Shown: piece after piece, positions 54,341 to 63,349 of the stretch | Position numbering within the stretch: the first letter of the stretch is position 1 | Layout of the letters: every line of letters starts with the position of its first letter | DNA from: Chloroflexota bacterium | Lineage (GTDB): Bacteria > Chloroflexota > Anaerolineae > Anaerolineales > Villigracilaceae | Assembly (NCBI GenBank): GCA_013112685.1 | Contig: JABFGC010000002.1 | Location: forward strand, 1,312,902-1,376,901 | Length of the DNA stretch: 64,000 bases | Reading direction: 5' to 3' | Translations under genes and position numbers: made by a program | Notes under the pieces: generated by a model | The model's database searches: none | Told to the model about the DNA's origin: nothing | Seen by the model: only the letters and a program-made list of their open reading frames with translations

Positions 54341-56769
54341 TCACGCTCGCAACTTCTCGCCTTTCGGGTCATACAACACGGACACGGTCACCTCCGCTTC
54401 GCGTTTGCCTTCGATCAACTCAACGGTAAAGCAGTTGCCCTGCTTCGCCAACTCCATCGGCAGATAGGTATAGAAGATGTTCTTCTTCACGGTAAAGCCG
54501 TAGCCGCCGCTTCGCACGCGGGTCAGCACTTTGCCTTCGTGATAAACCGCTTCGCCGCCGTAGATTTGGACGAACTCATCGGCGTCGGTCAAAACCAGCG
54601 TGCAGAGTTTGCGCTTGATGCCCTCCGCCTTTTGTTTCACCAGCGCCTCGCGCCCGATGAAATCGCCTTTATCGAGATCAACGCAAAAACCAAGCCCCGC
54701 CTCGTAGGGAGTCTCCATCGGCGTAATATCCGCCGTGAAATATTTGAAGCCTTTCTCCAGCCGCAGCGGATCCAACACCTTGTACCCGCCGAGTTCCATG
54801 CCAAACTCTTTACCCGCTTCGACGAGCATATCCCACACCATCGTGGCATGGTGGTTCGGTATGTAAAGTTCCCAGCCCAGTTCGCCCGCGTAACTGACGC
54901 GCTGAGCCAGCGCCCGCGCGCCGTTGATGTTGACCGGCTTCGTCATCAAGTATGGATGAGCCTCATTGGAAACATCGTCACTCGTCACCTTCCGCAACAC
55001 GTCACGCGCCTTCGGTCCCCACAACGCGAGACAGGCATATTCCTGCGTAATATCGCGGATGGACACTTCGCCGTCGTTTTCGTCCACGTGCATTTGGATG
55101 CGAGCCAGGTCGTTGGCGATGAAACCCGAACCCGTGATGACCCAGAAATATTCATCGCCCAACCGTGTAACTGTTAAATCCGACTCGATCCCGCCGCGCG
55201 TGTTCAGGAATTGGGTATAGATGGCGCTGCCGACCGGCTTGTCAATATTGCTGTCGGTCAGTCTCTGCAACAATGGCAGCGCGCCTTTGCCCTTCACTTC
55301 GATCTTGCCAAACGAAGTCAGGTCATACAAACAAACCCGCTCGCGGGTGGCGATGTGTTCCTGCCGCAACCGCTCGAAGAACGGCGGTTTCGCCCAGCCC
55401 CACTGACGCTGATCCTCCCCATGCGGCGCGACTCCTTCCCCGGTTCAAAGTAATTGACGCGCTCCCAGCCAAACTTCTCGCCGAAGACCGCGCCATTTTC
55501 CAGCAAACGATAATGCACAGGGCTGACCCGATGCGGGCGCGCCCGCTCATGCTCATCATGTGGGAAGTGCAGGCGGTAATAATATTTCACACTCTCGCAC
55601 GTCCGCTCCGCCGCGTACACAAAATCGGAGTAGTAATTCCCAAAGCGTGTGGCACGGTAGCCGTACACATCTACCGGCGCTTCGCCTTCGATGATCCACT
55701 CCGCCAGCAGTTTGCCCATGCCGCCCGCGCCGCCGTAACCGTTCAACGACATGCCCGCCAGCATCCAGAAGCCGCGCACACCGGGCATCGGTCCCAACAG
55801 CGGCTGGCAGTCTGGCGTGTACGCGCCGGGGTGACGCACCAGCGTGATGATCCCCGCCTGGTCCAAAAATGGCGACCTTCGTATCGCGCCTTCGAGCAGC
55901 ATTTCAAACTGATCGAAATCGCCGGGGAAACTTTTACTGCCATGCTCCCACGGCGTTCCATCAATCCAGCGCGGCAATGGTTTCGGCTCGTAACCGCCAA
56001 TCACCAGCCCGCCTTGTTCCTGCCGCATATATACCAAATTATCCGGGTCGCGCAGGCACGGCGTATTGGGGTCGAATTCATGCCCCGGCACCGCGCGCAA
56101 GGCAATGTGTTGGTGATCAACCGGAGTGGTGGGGATGTGGATGCCCGCCATGGCGGCGATTCTTGGAGCCCATAGTCCCGCCGCGTTGATGATGATCTCG
56201 CATCGAATCTCGCCCCGGTCTGTTACCACCGCCCGAACCTCTCCCTTCGGTGAGAGTTTGATTCCGGTCACGCGCGTGTTGGTATAAACCTCCACGCCCA
56301 ATTGTTTGGCGAAATTCACCATCGAAGTGGTGGTGATGTATGGGTCCAACTGCCCGTCGCGTGGGAGATAAATGCCGCCGTACAAATTCTCTTTGGAAAT
56401 CTGCGGCATGTGCTTCACCGCTTCTTCAGGACCAATGACCTCGCAATCCAAACCCAGCGCCTTGGCGCGGCTGACGCTGCGCTCCAACTCCTTGAGTTGT
56501 TCCTTGCTCGACGCCACCCGCAAACTGCCGACGTGATTGAACAACCCCAACTCGCTGTACAGCTCCACGCTATACATGCGGAATTTGAGCATCGCTTGTG
56601 ATGTGGCAAATTGAGTCACCAGCCCCGCCGCGTGGGACGACTCCCCGCTGGCGATCTCGCCCTTCTCAAGAACGACCACATCCTTGCGCCCGTACTTTGC
56701 AAGGTGATATGCAACCTGCGCGCCGAATATCCCACCGCCGATAACGACAATTTCTGCCTGCGTTTTCAT
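54341..56769 (-). CDS. dimethylglycine/sarcosine dehydrogenase-like FAD + GcvT fusion, frameshifted
   Basis: About 809 residues when repaired. N-terminal FAD-binding DAO-type domain with IVVIGGGIFGAQVAYHLAKYG, HAAGLVTQFATSQAM; middle FAO-M-like region WERVNYFEPG; then the GcvT domain (VCLYDLTSFGKIEVKGKGA ... GGYKVLDPLRLEKGFKYFTADITPMETPYEAGLGF). The break near 55423 removes one G; repair reads EDQRQWGWAKPPFFERLRQEH. This architecture oxidises N-methyl groups of dimethylglycine or sarcosine, passing C1 to tetrahydrofolate. It fits with the nearby betaine-type methyltransferase gene. The second paralogue starts at 63350. Confidence 0.9.
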
Positions 56770-56792
56770 TGTTCTCCTTCACGATGTACACT

Positions 56793-56890
56793 CGTGATGT
56801 ACACAGGTAGAAATGTAAACAGGTACAATGTGTTCGTGTTTACTTGTCTACCTGTTTACCTGCTTGCCTGTCTACCTGCCTACCTCCGCA
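56793..56890. repeat. degenerate ACAGGTA / TACCTGT repeat tract
   Basis: On the plus strand ACACAGGTAGAAATGTAAAC and then TTTACTTGTCTACCTGTTTAC repeat as inverted and tandem copies of a TGTTTACCTG unit, running over the end of the kinase gene (56880-56890). It may form a cruciform. Confidence 0.5.
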
Positions 56891-57779
56891 CCTCCACCAA
56901 CCAGCCCTCGAACTCGCTCGAATCCATCTTCTCCACCGCCCTGCTCCAGCGTTCGATTGCCCAGCCCCAGAAATCGAAATCAATGGATGAGATCTTCGCC
57001 TGGATCGCCGCCCACAACCCCCAGCCCACATCGGACATGATCATGTTCAACTTCATGCGTGCGATCATATTTGGCTTGGCTTCGCCGAAATACGCCGCGC
57101 ACACTTCTGCGATTTGAGAATCCGAGAATTGCATTTCCTGGCAGGTGTTGCCCAACTCGAAGGTCGGGTCGTTGTTGCCGCTGTATTCGTAATCAATCAA
57201 CCATAATTGCTTTCCATCGTCAATATAGTTTTCCGCCAGCAAATCGTTATTGCATGGAACCGTCGCCAGCGGCTTGACGCTCATCGCCTGCTCGATGCGT
57301 TTGACCGTTTCCATGCGTTCAGCGTAGCCGTCCGGGATTTTGATGTCACGGTCACGGCACAGGTTGAGATAATACTCCGTGAGGCGGAACATGTTGAAGT
57401 CCAGAAGGAAGCGCGGACCGGCGTGGAGTTTTTTGATCGCCTGCGCCATACGCGCCGGCATCCCCGATTCGTTCAACGATTCCTTCGACATGGTTTTGCC
57501 GTTGATGAACTCCAACACCATCGCGTCGAATTCAGGGACGTGATGCAGCACCTTCGGTGCGACTCCGGCTTCGCTGGCGGCTTTGGTGTTGTGATATTCG
57601 TTATTGCGGTCAATCGCCAGCAGTTCCGTGCTCGCACCCGGCACGCGGATAAAGAACGATATTCCATCCACCTCCACCTTGTAATTGGTGTTGGTCAACC
57701 CGCCCGAAAGCGACTGGATGGAAATATTTTTTCCTTTCCAATCTTCGATCTTTGCGACGACTTCTTCGATTATCGTCAT
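56880..57779 (-). CDS. choline/ethanolamine kinase-family phosphotransferase
   Basis: 299 residues. LSGGLTNTNYKVEVDGISFFIRVPG is the family start (choline kinase Gly-loop and ATP Lys-like strand), catalytic loop VPCNNDLLAENYIDD, then LIDYEYSGNNDPTFELGN with the DYE metal motif of choline kinases. Phosphorylates choline or a related alcohol in the cytoplasm. The last codons overlap a repeat tract (Arg/Val-rich EVRR end), so the C-terminus may be altered. Confidence 0.9.
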   Translation of the reverse strand: MTIIEEVVAKIEDWKGKNISIQSLSGGLTNTNYKVEVDGISFFIRVPGASTELLAIDRNNEYHNTKAASEAGVAPKVLHHVPEFDAMVLEFINGKTMSKESLNESGMPARMAQAIKKLHAGPRFLLDFNMFRLTEYYLNLCRDRDIKIPDGYAERMETVKRIEQAMSVKPLATVPCNNDLLAENYIDDGKQLWLIDYEYSGNNDPTFELGNTCQEMQFSDSQIAEVCAAYFGEAKPNMIARMKLNMIMSDVGWGLWAAIQAKISSIDFDFWGWAIERWSRAVEKMDSSEFEGWLVEVRR

Positions 57780-57790
57780 ACATACTCCAG

Positions 57791-57837
57791 AGCGTAGAAC
57801 AAGTCTATAAACTTGTTCTACGGGCTTGTTCTACGCT
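57791..57837. repeat. GTTCTAC-type hairpin repeat, second site
   Basis: AGCGTAGAACAAG (57791-57803) and its exact inverted copy CTTGTTCTACGCT (57825-57837), with another GTTCTAC in the loop. Related to 22871-22975. Confidence 0.65.
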
Positions 57838-57850
57838 GGAAATGAAAGAT

Positions 57851-59478
57851 TTATTCGGGCGGGATTTCCTTGAAAGCGTAATCCACGTTGATGCCGCGCG
57901 ATTTCTGCGCGTTCTTGGCGAGGAAATACCAGACGGCAGAGACCAGCAAGACGCCGAACACGATGCTGTATGCCAGCGTACTCGTCAGCCCAAGCCGCGC
58001 ATCGAACATGAACATGATCAGCATGACCGTGCCGAAGATGAAGCCGATCACGCCCAGGACGGTGACGAGCGGAACGCCGCCGAGTTTATACGCTGCGCCG
58101 GGCGATGATTCGTAAACATCCTTCGCACGGTAGGGTAGCAGCGCGCCCGCCAGGCAGGTGATGACGAAGACGTAACCGCAGGCAAAGGTCACACCGAGGG
58201 TCAAACCCACCCAGCCAGGATGCAGGTTATAGAGGAAGATGACTGGGATGCTGGCAAGGAAATATGCCCAGTGCGCGTTGGCAGGAGTGTGACGCTTCTC
58301 ATCCACCTTGCTGACCCATTCAGGAAGCAGGCGGTCGAGCGACATGGCGACCATCACGCGCGTCATGCCGATGTAGCAGTTATGGACGATCTGGTGCGAG
58401 TTGAGGATGTAACCCAAGCCGATGATGACGACCACCAGCGGGCTGGCGGTGAGCGCAACAGCGATGATGTTGGCCACAGCCAGAAGCCTGCAATGGTCGC
58501 TTCGCCCACGCCGGACCAGTAGCCCGCGCCTGCGATATACAGGAATTCCGTGCCGACGGCTTTCTCCAGCGCGGCGGCAAGGAGGGCGAGCAGAATGCCC
58601 GTGAAGATCAGCGAGCCGACGATGATGAACATCTGGTCTTTGAAGGAGCGCGCATTCTTGATCTCGCCGTTCTGCTGGGCGGAGTAGGTCGCCCATTGCA
58701 GCGAAGTCCACGCGATGGGCGCAACCAGCAGGGTGGCGATCATGCTGAAGGGCGGGTTCAAATCCACGCCCGCGGCGACGGACGCATCGCGCGCAGTCTG
58801 CACGAAGTTATCCACGCCCGCAATCGCTTTGGCAAACGCATCCAAGTGCGCCACCGAAGTTGAGGGGTTGCCCATGAACAGCACCACCAGCATCGTAAAG
58901 AAAGCCAGCAGCGTACCGACGATCATCACGTTTTGGAAGCGCACGTAATTCTTGAAGCCGCTGATGAGGATGAGCGCGGAGACGAAGGCGTTCAATATGC
59001 TGGTGACGATGATGCCGGTCGAGCCGGTAAACCAAATGCCCAGGTTGGACATTGCCGCGCTGTTCATGGTCGCGCCCAAGCCGAGGAACAACGGCGCAAA
59101 CCCAAGATACGAGAGCAGCCAGCCCGAAAGCGCGACCCATTGCAGAATCCAAATCACGTAGCCGGACATCACCACCGTGAACGCCACGCCGCCGCCGAAC
59201 ACGCGGCTTTGGAACACGTAGTCGCCGCCGGAACGCGGCAGTGCCGTGGAGAGCCACACATACACCAACGCAATGGGGATTTCCAGCACCATCGCGAGCA
59301 GGATTCCCCAAACGAGTTTGCCGCCCGGCAGCGCGCCCGGCGCCCAAAGATACGTCCATGGGAAAATCAAGCCCATCGTCAAAATGTTATAGACGAAGGC
59401 GGAAAACGGAGACATCACGCGCACGAGCCCCGAGGCTTTACGTGTGAAGACTTCCGGTTTTGCTGTTGCTGTAGCCAT
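57851..59478 (-). CDS. APC-family amino acid/amine permease, frameshifted
   Basis: About 543 residues, roughly twelve membrane spans. Start MATATAKPEVFTRKASGLVRVMSPFSAFVYNIL; TM1-type G-x-G region and late HQIVHNCYIGMTRVMVAMSLDRLLPEWVSKVDEKR are typical of APC transporters. The frame changes near 58478 (one base missing), with WLVANIIAVALTASPLVVV continuing. RBS AAGGAGAATGT at 59478, which rules out the longer upstream frame. It probably imports the substrate for the catabolic genes downstream. Confidence 0.88.
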
Positions 59479-59612
59479 ACATTCTCCTTTGGTATGAGAA
59501 TACAACACAAACTTTCAATTCAGAGCGGGCAAACCTGCCCAAACCCCTCTTCAAAAGCATGGAAGGCATCCGTCTTCGGAATAAGCCACCTCCTTTTCGC
59601 GGGCTTCGCGCG

Positions 59613-60611
59613 TTAACCGCTGGTCATCTGGTAGCCCTGCACTTCGCCGTCCACAAACGTCACAAGACAGCCCCGCAGGACGCCCTCGGCATATTCGCTG
59701 CCGGGGTTGATGCAGGTCGTCCGCCCGATTTTCGCCACAGACTGCGACTCATGGATGTGACCGTGTAGCCCGAGCATGGGCTTGTACTTCTCAATCGCCT
59801 CACGCACGGACCTCGAGCCTGCCCCGTGCAAAACGACCTGTCCTCCCACGACGATTTGTTCCGGCGGGTCCTTCGACCAATCCAGTTGCGGGCAAGTATC
59901 GAGGGTCGAATCCTTCGGCGGGTCGTGGAAGTTGAAGATGGCTTTGTTCATGTCGGGGATGAGCGCCGCCATTTTTTCGATCATTGCGCCGAGTTTCTCC
60001 TCGGTCGTTTCGCGCGGCGTCTTCCACGGCGTGGGCGTACTGATGCCGATGGAGATCATCGTGTGGTCGTCGTCCACGTGCACCACCTCGTTCTCGCAGG
60101 CAAAGAAGGATTTGGTGTCTTCGCGTTTCATCACGCTCAGCACCTCCCACTCGTCGTCGTTGCCACCGGTGACAAAACACTTGATGCCGGTCCCGTTCAG
60201 CCGTTCCTCGGCGAGGCTCACCCAGTTGGCGAGTTTCTGCCTGGCGAGTTCGCTGAACAACCCGCTCACCGCTTTCGGATCGGCTTGCAGGCTTTTGAAT
60301 TCGTCCTCTTCCATCACTTTGTAGTAAAAGCCGAGGATGTCCAGTTTCCCCATCAACCCTTTTAATTCCTCTTCTGTCGAAAGATGCTCGACCCGCCCCT
60401 GCACGGTGGCGCGGTAGTGACCGTTCGGCTCCTTGATGATGGGAATCATCAACTTCCCCTGAATATCCCCGCCCATGACAATCACGTTCACGTCGTAGAA
60501 CCTGCCCGCGTTGATGAACTTGCGAAAGGTGCGTTCGGAGCCGTGCAAGTCGGTGGCAAAGAACAGGCGGGTGGGGTTCTTCTTCGGCTTCTTTGAAAAG
60601 AGGAAGGACAT
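59613..60611 (-). CDS. metallophosphoesterase, calcineurin-like
   Basis: 332 residues. Metal motifs: FFATDLHGSE (D-x-H), VIVMGGDIQGK (GGD), CFVTGGNDDE (GN-D), FNFHDPPKD and LHGHIHESQS (GH-H). Cytoplasmic. The start at 60611 is chosen for GGAGAAG upstream and MSFLFSKKPKKNPTRLFFATD. Substrate unknown; between the DeoR and permease genes. Confidence 0.9.
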   Translation of the reverse strand: MSFLFSKKPKKNPTRLFFATDLHGSERTFRKFINAGRFYDVNVIVMGGDIQGKLMIPIIKEPNGHYRATVQGRVEHLSTEEELKGLMGKLDILGFYYKVMEEDEFKSLQADPKAVSGLFSELARQKLANWVSLAEERLNGTGIKCFVTGGNDDEWEVLSVMKREDTKSFFACENEVVHVDDDHTMISIGISTPTPWKTPRETTEEKLGAMIEKMAALIPDMNKAIFNFHDPPKDSTLDTCPQLDWSKDPPEQIVVGGQVVLHGAGSRSVREAIEKYKPMLGLHGHIHESQSVAKIGRTTCINPGSEYAEGVLRGCLVTFVDGEVQGYQMTSG

Positions 60612-60634
60612 GTCTTCTCCGATATGGTGCCTGT

Positions 60635-61429
60635 TTACGCCGGGACCGGCGCAGACGACGCGATCAGGCATTCTACACTGTGCTCTTCGAGCGCGTCCAA
60701 AGCGGAGGCTCCCAGCCTGTCGTCGGATACGAGCTTGTCAATTTCATCGAGGGTGGCGATCTGAAAATTTGAAACGACGCCCCACTTGCTGTGATCTGCC
60801 GCGATGATGATGGAGCCTTTCGTCCGCTCGATCATCCGCCGCACGACCTCCGCCTCGGCATTGGACGGCACGGTGCAGCCGTGCTTGATGGAGATTCCGT
60901 CCACGCCGAGGATCGTTTTGTTGGCGTAAACCAGACTCAAATTGTCCAGCGCGAAGCGGCCCGCCAAGGAGTTGGATCGAGCCTGGAACTCGCCCCCTGT
61001 CAGGAAGTAGTGAAATCCCGGCTCGCCGAGTTCCATCACCGCGCTGACGTTGTTCGTAAAAACCGTGATGTTCGAATTCTTGCGGATGTGCAGGAGGACC
61101 TGCGTGGCGGTGGTGCCGCTGTTGATAAAAACAATATCACCCGGCTCGATCAGCGAAGCGGCGAGTTCGCCGATCAACCGCTTTTCCTCCGGGTGTTGCT
61201 GCGCCCTTTGTTGATATTCCTGCTCAAAGGTCATGCGTTGACTTAATATCGCCCCCCCGTGCGTGCGCTCCAAAAATCCTTTTTGCTCCAGCCATTCCAG
61301 GTCGCGGCGGACGGTGGCTTCGGAGGTATCCAGGAGTTCACATAAATCCGCGGTGCGCGCGATCTGGTAAACCGCCAAGTATTCCTGAATCTTCTCTCGC
61401 CGTTGAGCTGGAATGAGAGGTTTGCTCAT
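60635..61429 (-). CDS. DeoR/GlpR-family transcriptional regulator
   Basis: 264 residues. HTH: RREKIQEYLAVYQIARTADLCELLDTSEATVRRDLEWLEQKGFLERTHGGA. Effector domain of the sugar isomerase-like fold: INSGTTATQVLLHI, TNNVSAVMELG, GVDGISIKHGCTVPSNAEAEVVRRMI, and ADHSKWGV near the end. It usually represses sugar-phosphate or polyol catabolic genes; likely controls the block downstream and its divergent neighbours. ATG at 61429. Confidence 0.93.
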   Translation of the reverse strand: MSKPLIPAQRREKIQEYLAVYQIARTADLCELLDTSEATVRRDLEWLEQKGFLERTHGGAILSQRMTFEQEYQQRAQQHPEEKRLIGELAASLIEPGDIVFINSGTTATQVLLHIRKNSNITVFTNNVSAVMELGEPGFHYFLTGGEFQARSNSLAGRFALDNLSLVYANKTILGVDGISIKHGCTVPSNAEAEVVRRMIERTKGSIIIAADHSKWGVVSNFQIATLDEIDKLVSDDRLGASALDALEEHSVECLIASSAPVPA

Positions 61430-61478
61430 CAAATTGTCTCAAATGGGGCATGAAGGAAATTGCTCATTTTGATGCTGC

Positions 61479-61546
61479 ATTATATAAGAATCTGATGAAA
61501 TTTGCAAGTTTTTGATTTTTTCATTATAATAATTGCAAGTTCCTGA
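61479..61546. promoter_or_regulatory. divergent promoters with a shared palindromic -35 and direct repeats
   Basis: TTGCAA (61502-61507) is its own reverse complement. To the right, 17 bp lead to TATAAT at 61525-61530; to the left on the minus strand, 17 bp lead to TATAAT at 61484-61479. Direct repeats TTGCAAGTTTTTGA (61502) and TTGCAAGTTCCTGA (61533) are 31 bp apart, three helical turns, and look like operator half-sites. Confidence 0.75.
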
Positions 61547-61614
61547 CATTTACGCAAAGTTCGAATATCCTTCCAGAGGGCTTCATCGCCTCATTCTCGT
61601 TTCAGGAGATTTTC

Positions 61615-62403
61615 ATGTCGAACAGTTCAATTGGGATGAGCCAGCAGGATCAATCGGAGCGCGAAAAATTCGAGAATGAGTTGCAGATGATCCTAAAAGC
61701 CAGTGACGACGCGGGCATCCTGATGAGGGTGATCGGCTCACTGGCTTTTCAAATGCACTGCCCCCAGTTTGGATACCTGCAAGCCGCCATGGGACGAGCC
61801 TACACCGACATTGATTTCGCCGGATACAAAAGACAGAACAAGCAGATCTCGGAGATCATGGCGAAGATGGGATATGCCGAAAACCGCGAAGTGTTCATCT
61901 CCACCGAGGGCGAGCGCGCCATTTTCGACAAGCCCGGGACGGGACTGCACGTGGACGTTTTCTACGAGAAACTGGATTTCTGTCATACCATCTACTGGAA
62001 GGACCGCCTCGAAGTGGACTCGCCCACCATCCCCCTGACGGAACTGCTGCTGGAGAAAATGCAGATCGTCCAGATCAACGAGAAGGACATCATAGACACC
62101 ATCATGTTGCTGCTGGAACATCCGCTTGGCGATACGGACAGGGAAACCATCAACGTCAAACTCGCCGCGCAGTTGTGCGCGAACGACTGGGGGTTATGGC
62201 GCACCGCAACCATGAACCTCGAAAAAGTGAAACAACTCGCCCAGCATTATCCCCAATTGACCCCGGAACAAAAATCGAAAGTCGAATCGCAGGTCAACGA
62301 GGTCGTTGCCCGGCTGAACAACGAACCCAAACCTCTCGCGTGGCGCATCCGCGACCGCGTCGGGGACCGCGTCAAGTGGTACAAGGACGTGGACGAGGTT
62401 TGA
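61615..62403 (+). CDS. nucleotidyltransferase-like protein, unknown
   Basis: 262 residues. The first part (MRVIGSLAFQMHC ... MGRAYTDIDFAGYKRQ) has the look of a Pol-beta-type fold: GS with a D-x-D-like TDIDF. Then LHVDVFYEKLDFCHTI and a helical tail rich in Lys/Glu. This resembles the AbiEii/minimal nucleotidyltransferase class, but I cannot name it. It is the first gene of the divergent unit, under the shared -35 promoter. Confidence 0.6.
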   Translation: MSNSSIGMSQQDQSEREKFENELQMILKASDDAGILMRVIGSLAFQMHCPQFGYLQAAMGRAYTDIDFAGYKRQNKQISEIMAKMGYAENREVFISTEGERAIFDKPGTGLHVDVFYEKLDFCHTIYWKDRLEVDSPTIPLTELLLEKMQIVQINEKDIIDTIMLLLEHPLGDTDRETINVKLAAQLCANDWGLWRTATMNLEKVKQLAQHYPQLTPEQKSKVESQVNEVVARLNNEPKPLAWRIRDRVGDRVKWYKDVDEV

Positions 62404-62451
62404 GCCTGGACCGAGCGACCCCGTTCCGCAGCGACACGACAAGGAGTTAAC

Positions 62452-63261
62452 ATGGCGAAATTCGTCAAAGACCTAATGCATACAAACTTGATCACTTGCA
62501 GGCGCGATGCCACGCTGGGACAGGTGGCTGTCCTGCTTCACAACAACCACGTCCACGCGCTCGTGGTCACCGACCGCGACGGGCGCGCGGCTGGCGTCAT
62601 CTCCGATTTCGACCTGCTCGCTGGCGAGTGGCTTTCCTCGGACCCCGAAAGCCTCAACGTCATGCGAAAATTGACCGCCGCCGATCTGATGTCCCAACCG
62701 GTTGATTCGGTCGAGGCGAACACCCTGCTCTCCGAGGCGGTGCAGAGGTTGATCGAAAAAGAGATCAGCCGCCTGCTCGTCACGGAAAACGGGAAGCCGG
62801 TGGGCATCATTTCGCTTTCGGATTTCATCGCAGGCATCGCGGAGATGGAGCAAATCAAACGCGATACGGTGGGCGATGTCATGTCGGATGCGATTCTCGT
62901 CTGCCGCGGCAAGACTCCCGTCGCTTCCGCTGCGCGCGCCATGACCTCTGCCGGATGGCGCTCGGTGCTGGTTGTGGACGCGAAGGGAAAGGTGCTCGGC
63001 GTGGTCAGCGGCAGGGATTTGCTCCCGTACATGCAGAGCGGGGACGTGCACGGCAAGATCGTTCGGGATGTGATGCACCCCGCGCTGACCATTGACATCC
63101 ACGCCAGCCTGCGCGATGCAGCGGACAAGATGATCCAGCACCATTATCACCGGCTGGTCGTCGTTGACAACGAAGACCCGGATGCCTTTCCGCTCGGAGT
63201 CATTTCCTCGTTTGACATCGTGGCACAGATGGCAAGACCCGATTCGGTCTGGCAGAAGTAG
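62452..63261 (+). CDS. four-CBS-domain protein
   Basis: 269 residues: CBS pairs at ~1-60 (VKDLMHTNLITCRRDATLGQVA), ~75-130 (MSQPVDSVEANTLLSEAVQRL), ~140-195 (VMSDAILVCRGKTPVASAAR), ~205-265 (VMHPALTIDIHASLRDAADKM). All domain, no other module. Likely senses AMP/ATP or SAM and regulates a partner, perhaps the neighbouring FAD enzymes. RBS AAGGAGTTAAC. Confidence 0.92.
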   Translation: MAKFVKDLMHTNLITCRRDATLGQVAVLLHNNHVHALVVTDRDGRAAGVISDFDLLAGEWLSSDPESLNVMRKLTAADLMSQPVDSVEANTLLSEAVQRLIEKEISRLLVTENGKPVGIISLSDFIAGIAEMEQIKRDTVGDVMSDAILVCRGKTPVASAARAMTSAGWRSVLVVDAKGKVLGVVSGRDLLPYMQSGDVHGKIVRDVMHPALTIDIHASLRDAADKMIQHHYHRLVVVDNEDPDAFPLGVISSFDIVAQMARPDSVWQK

Positions 63262-63263
63262 AT

Positions 63264-63331
63264 CAGACGACAGACTACGGACGATGGGCAGTAGAAGTTC
63301 CTCATCGTCTATCGTCAATTGTCCATCGTCG
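63264..63331. repeat. ATCGTC-type intergenic repeat, copy 3
   Basis: CAGACGACAGACTACGGACGATGGG on one arm and CATCGTCTATCGTCAATTG then TCCATCGTCG on the other, same family as at 1620 and 6511. Confidence 0.6.
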
Positions 63332-63349
63332 TTATCATAGGAGACCTTC

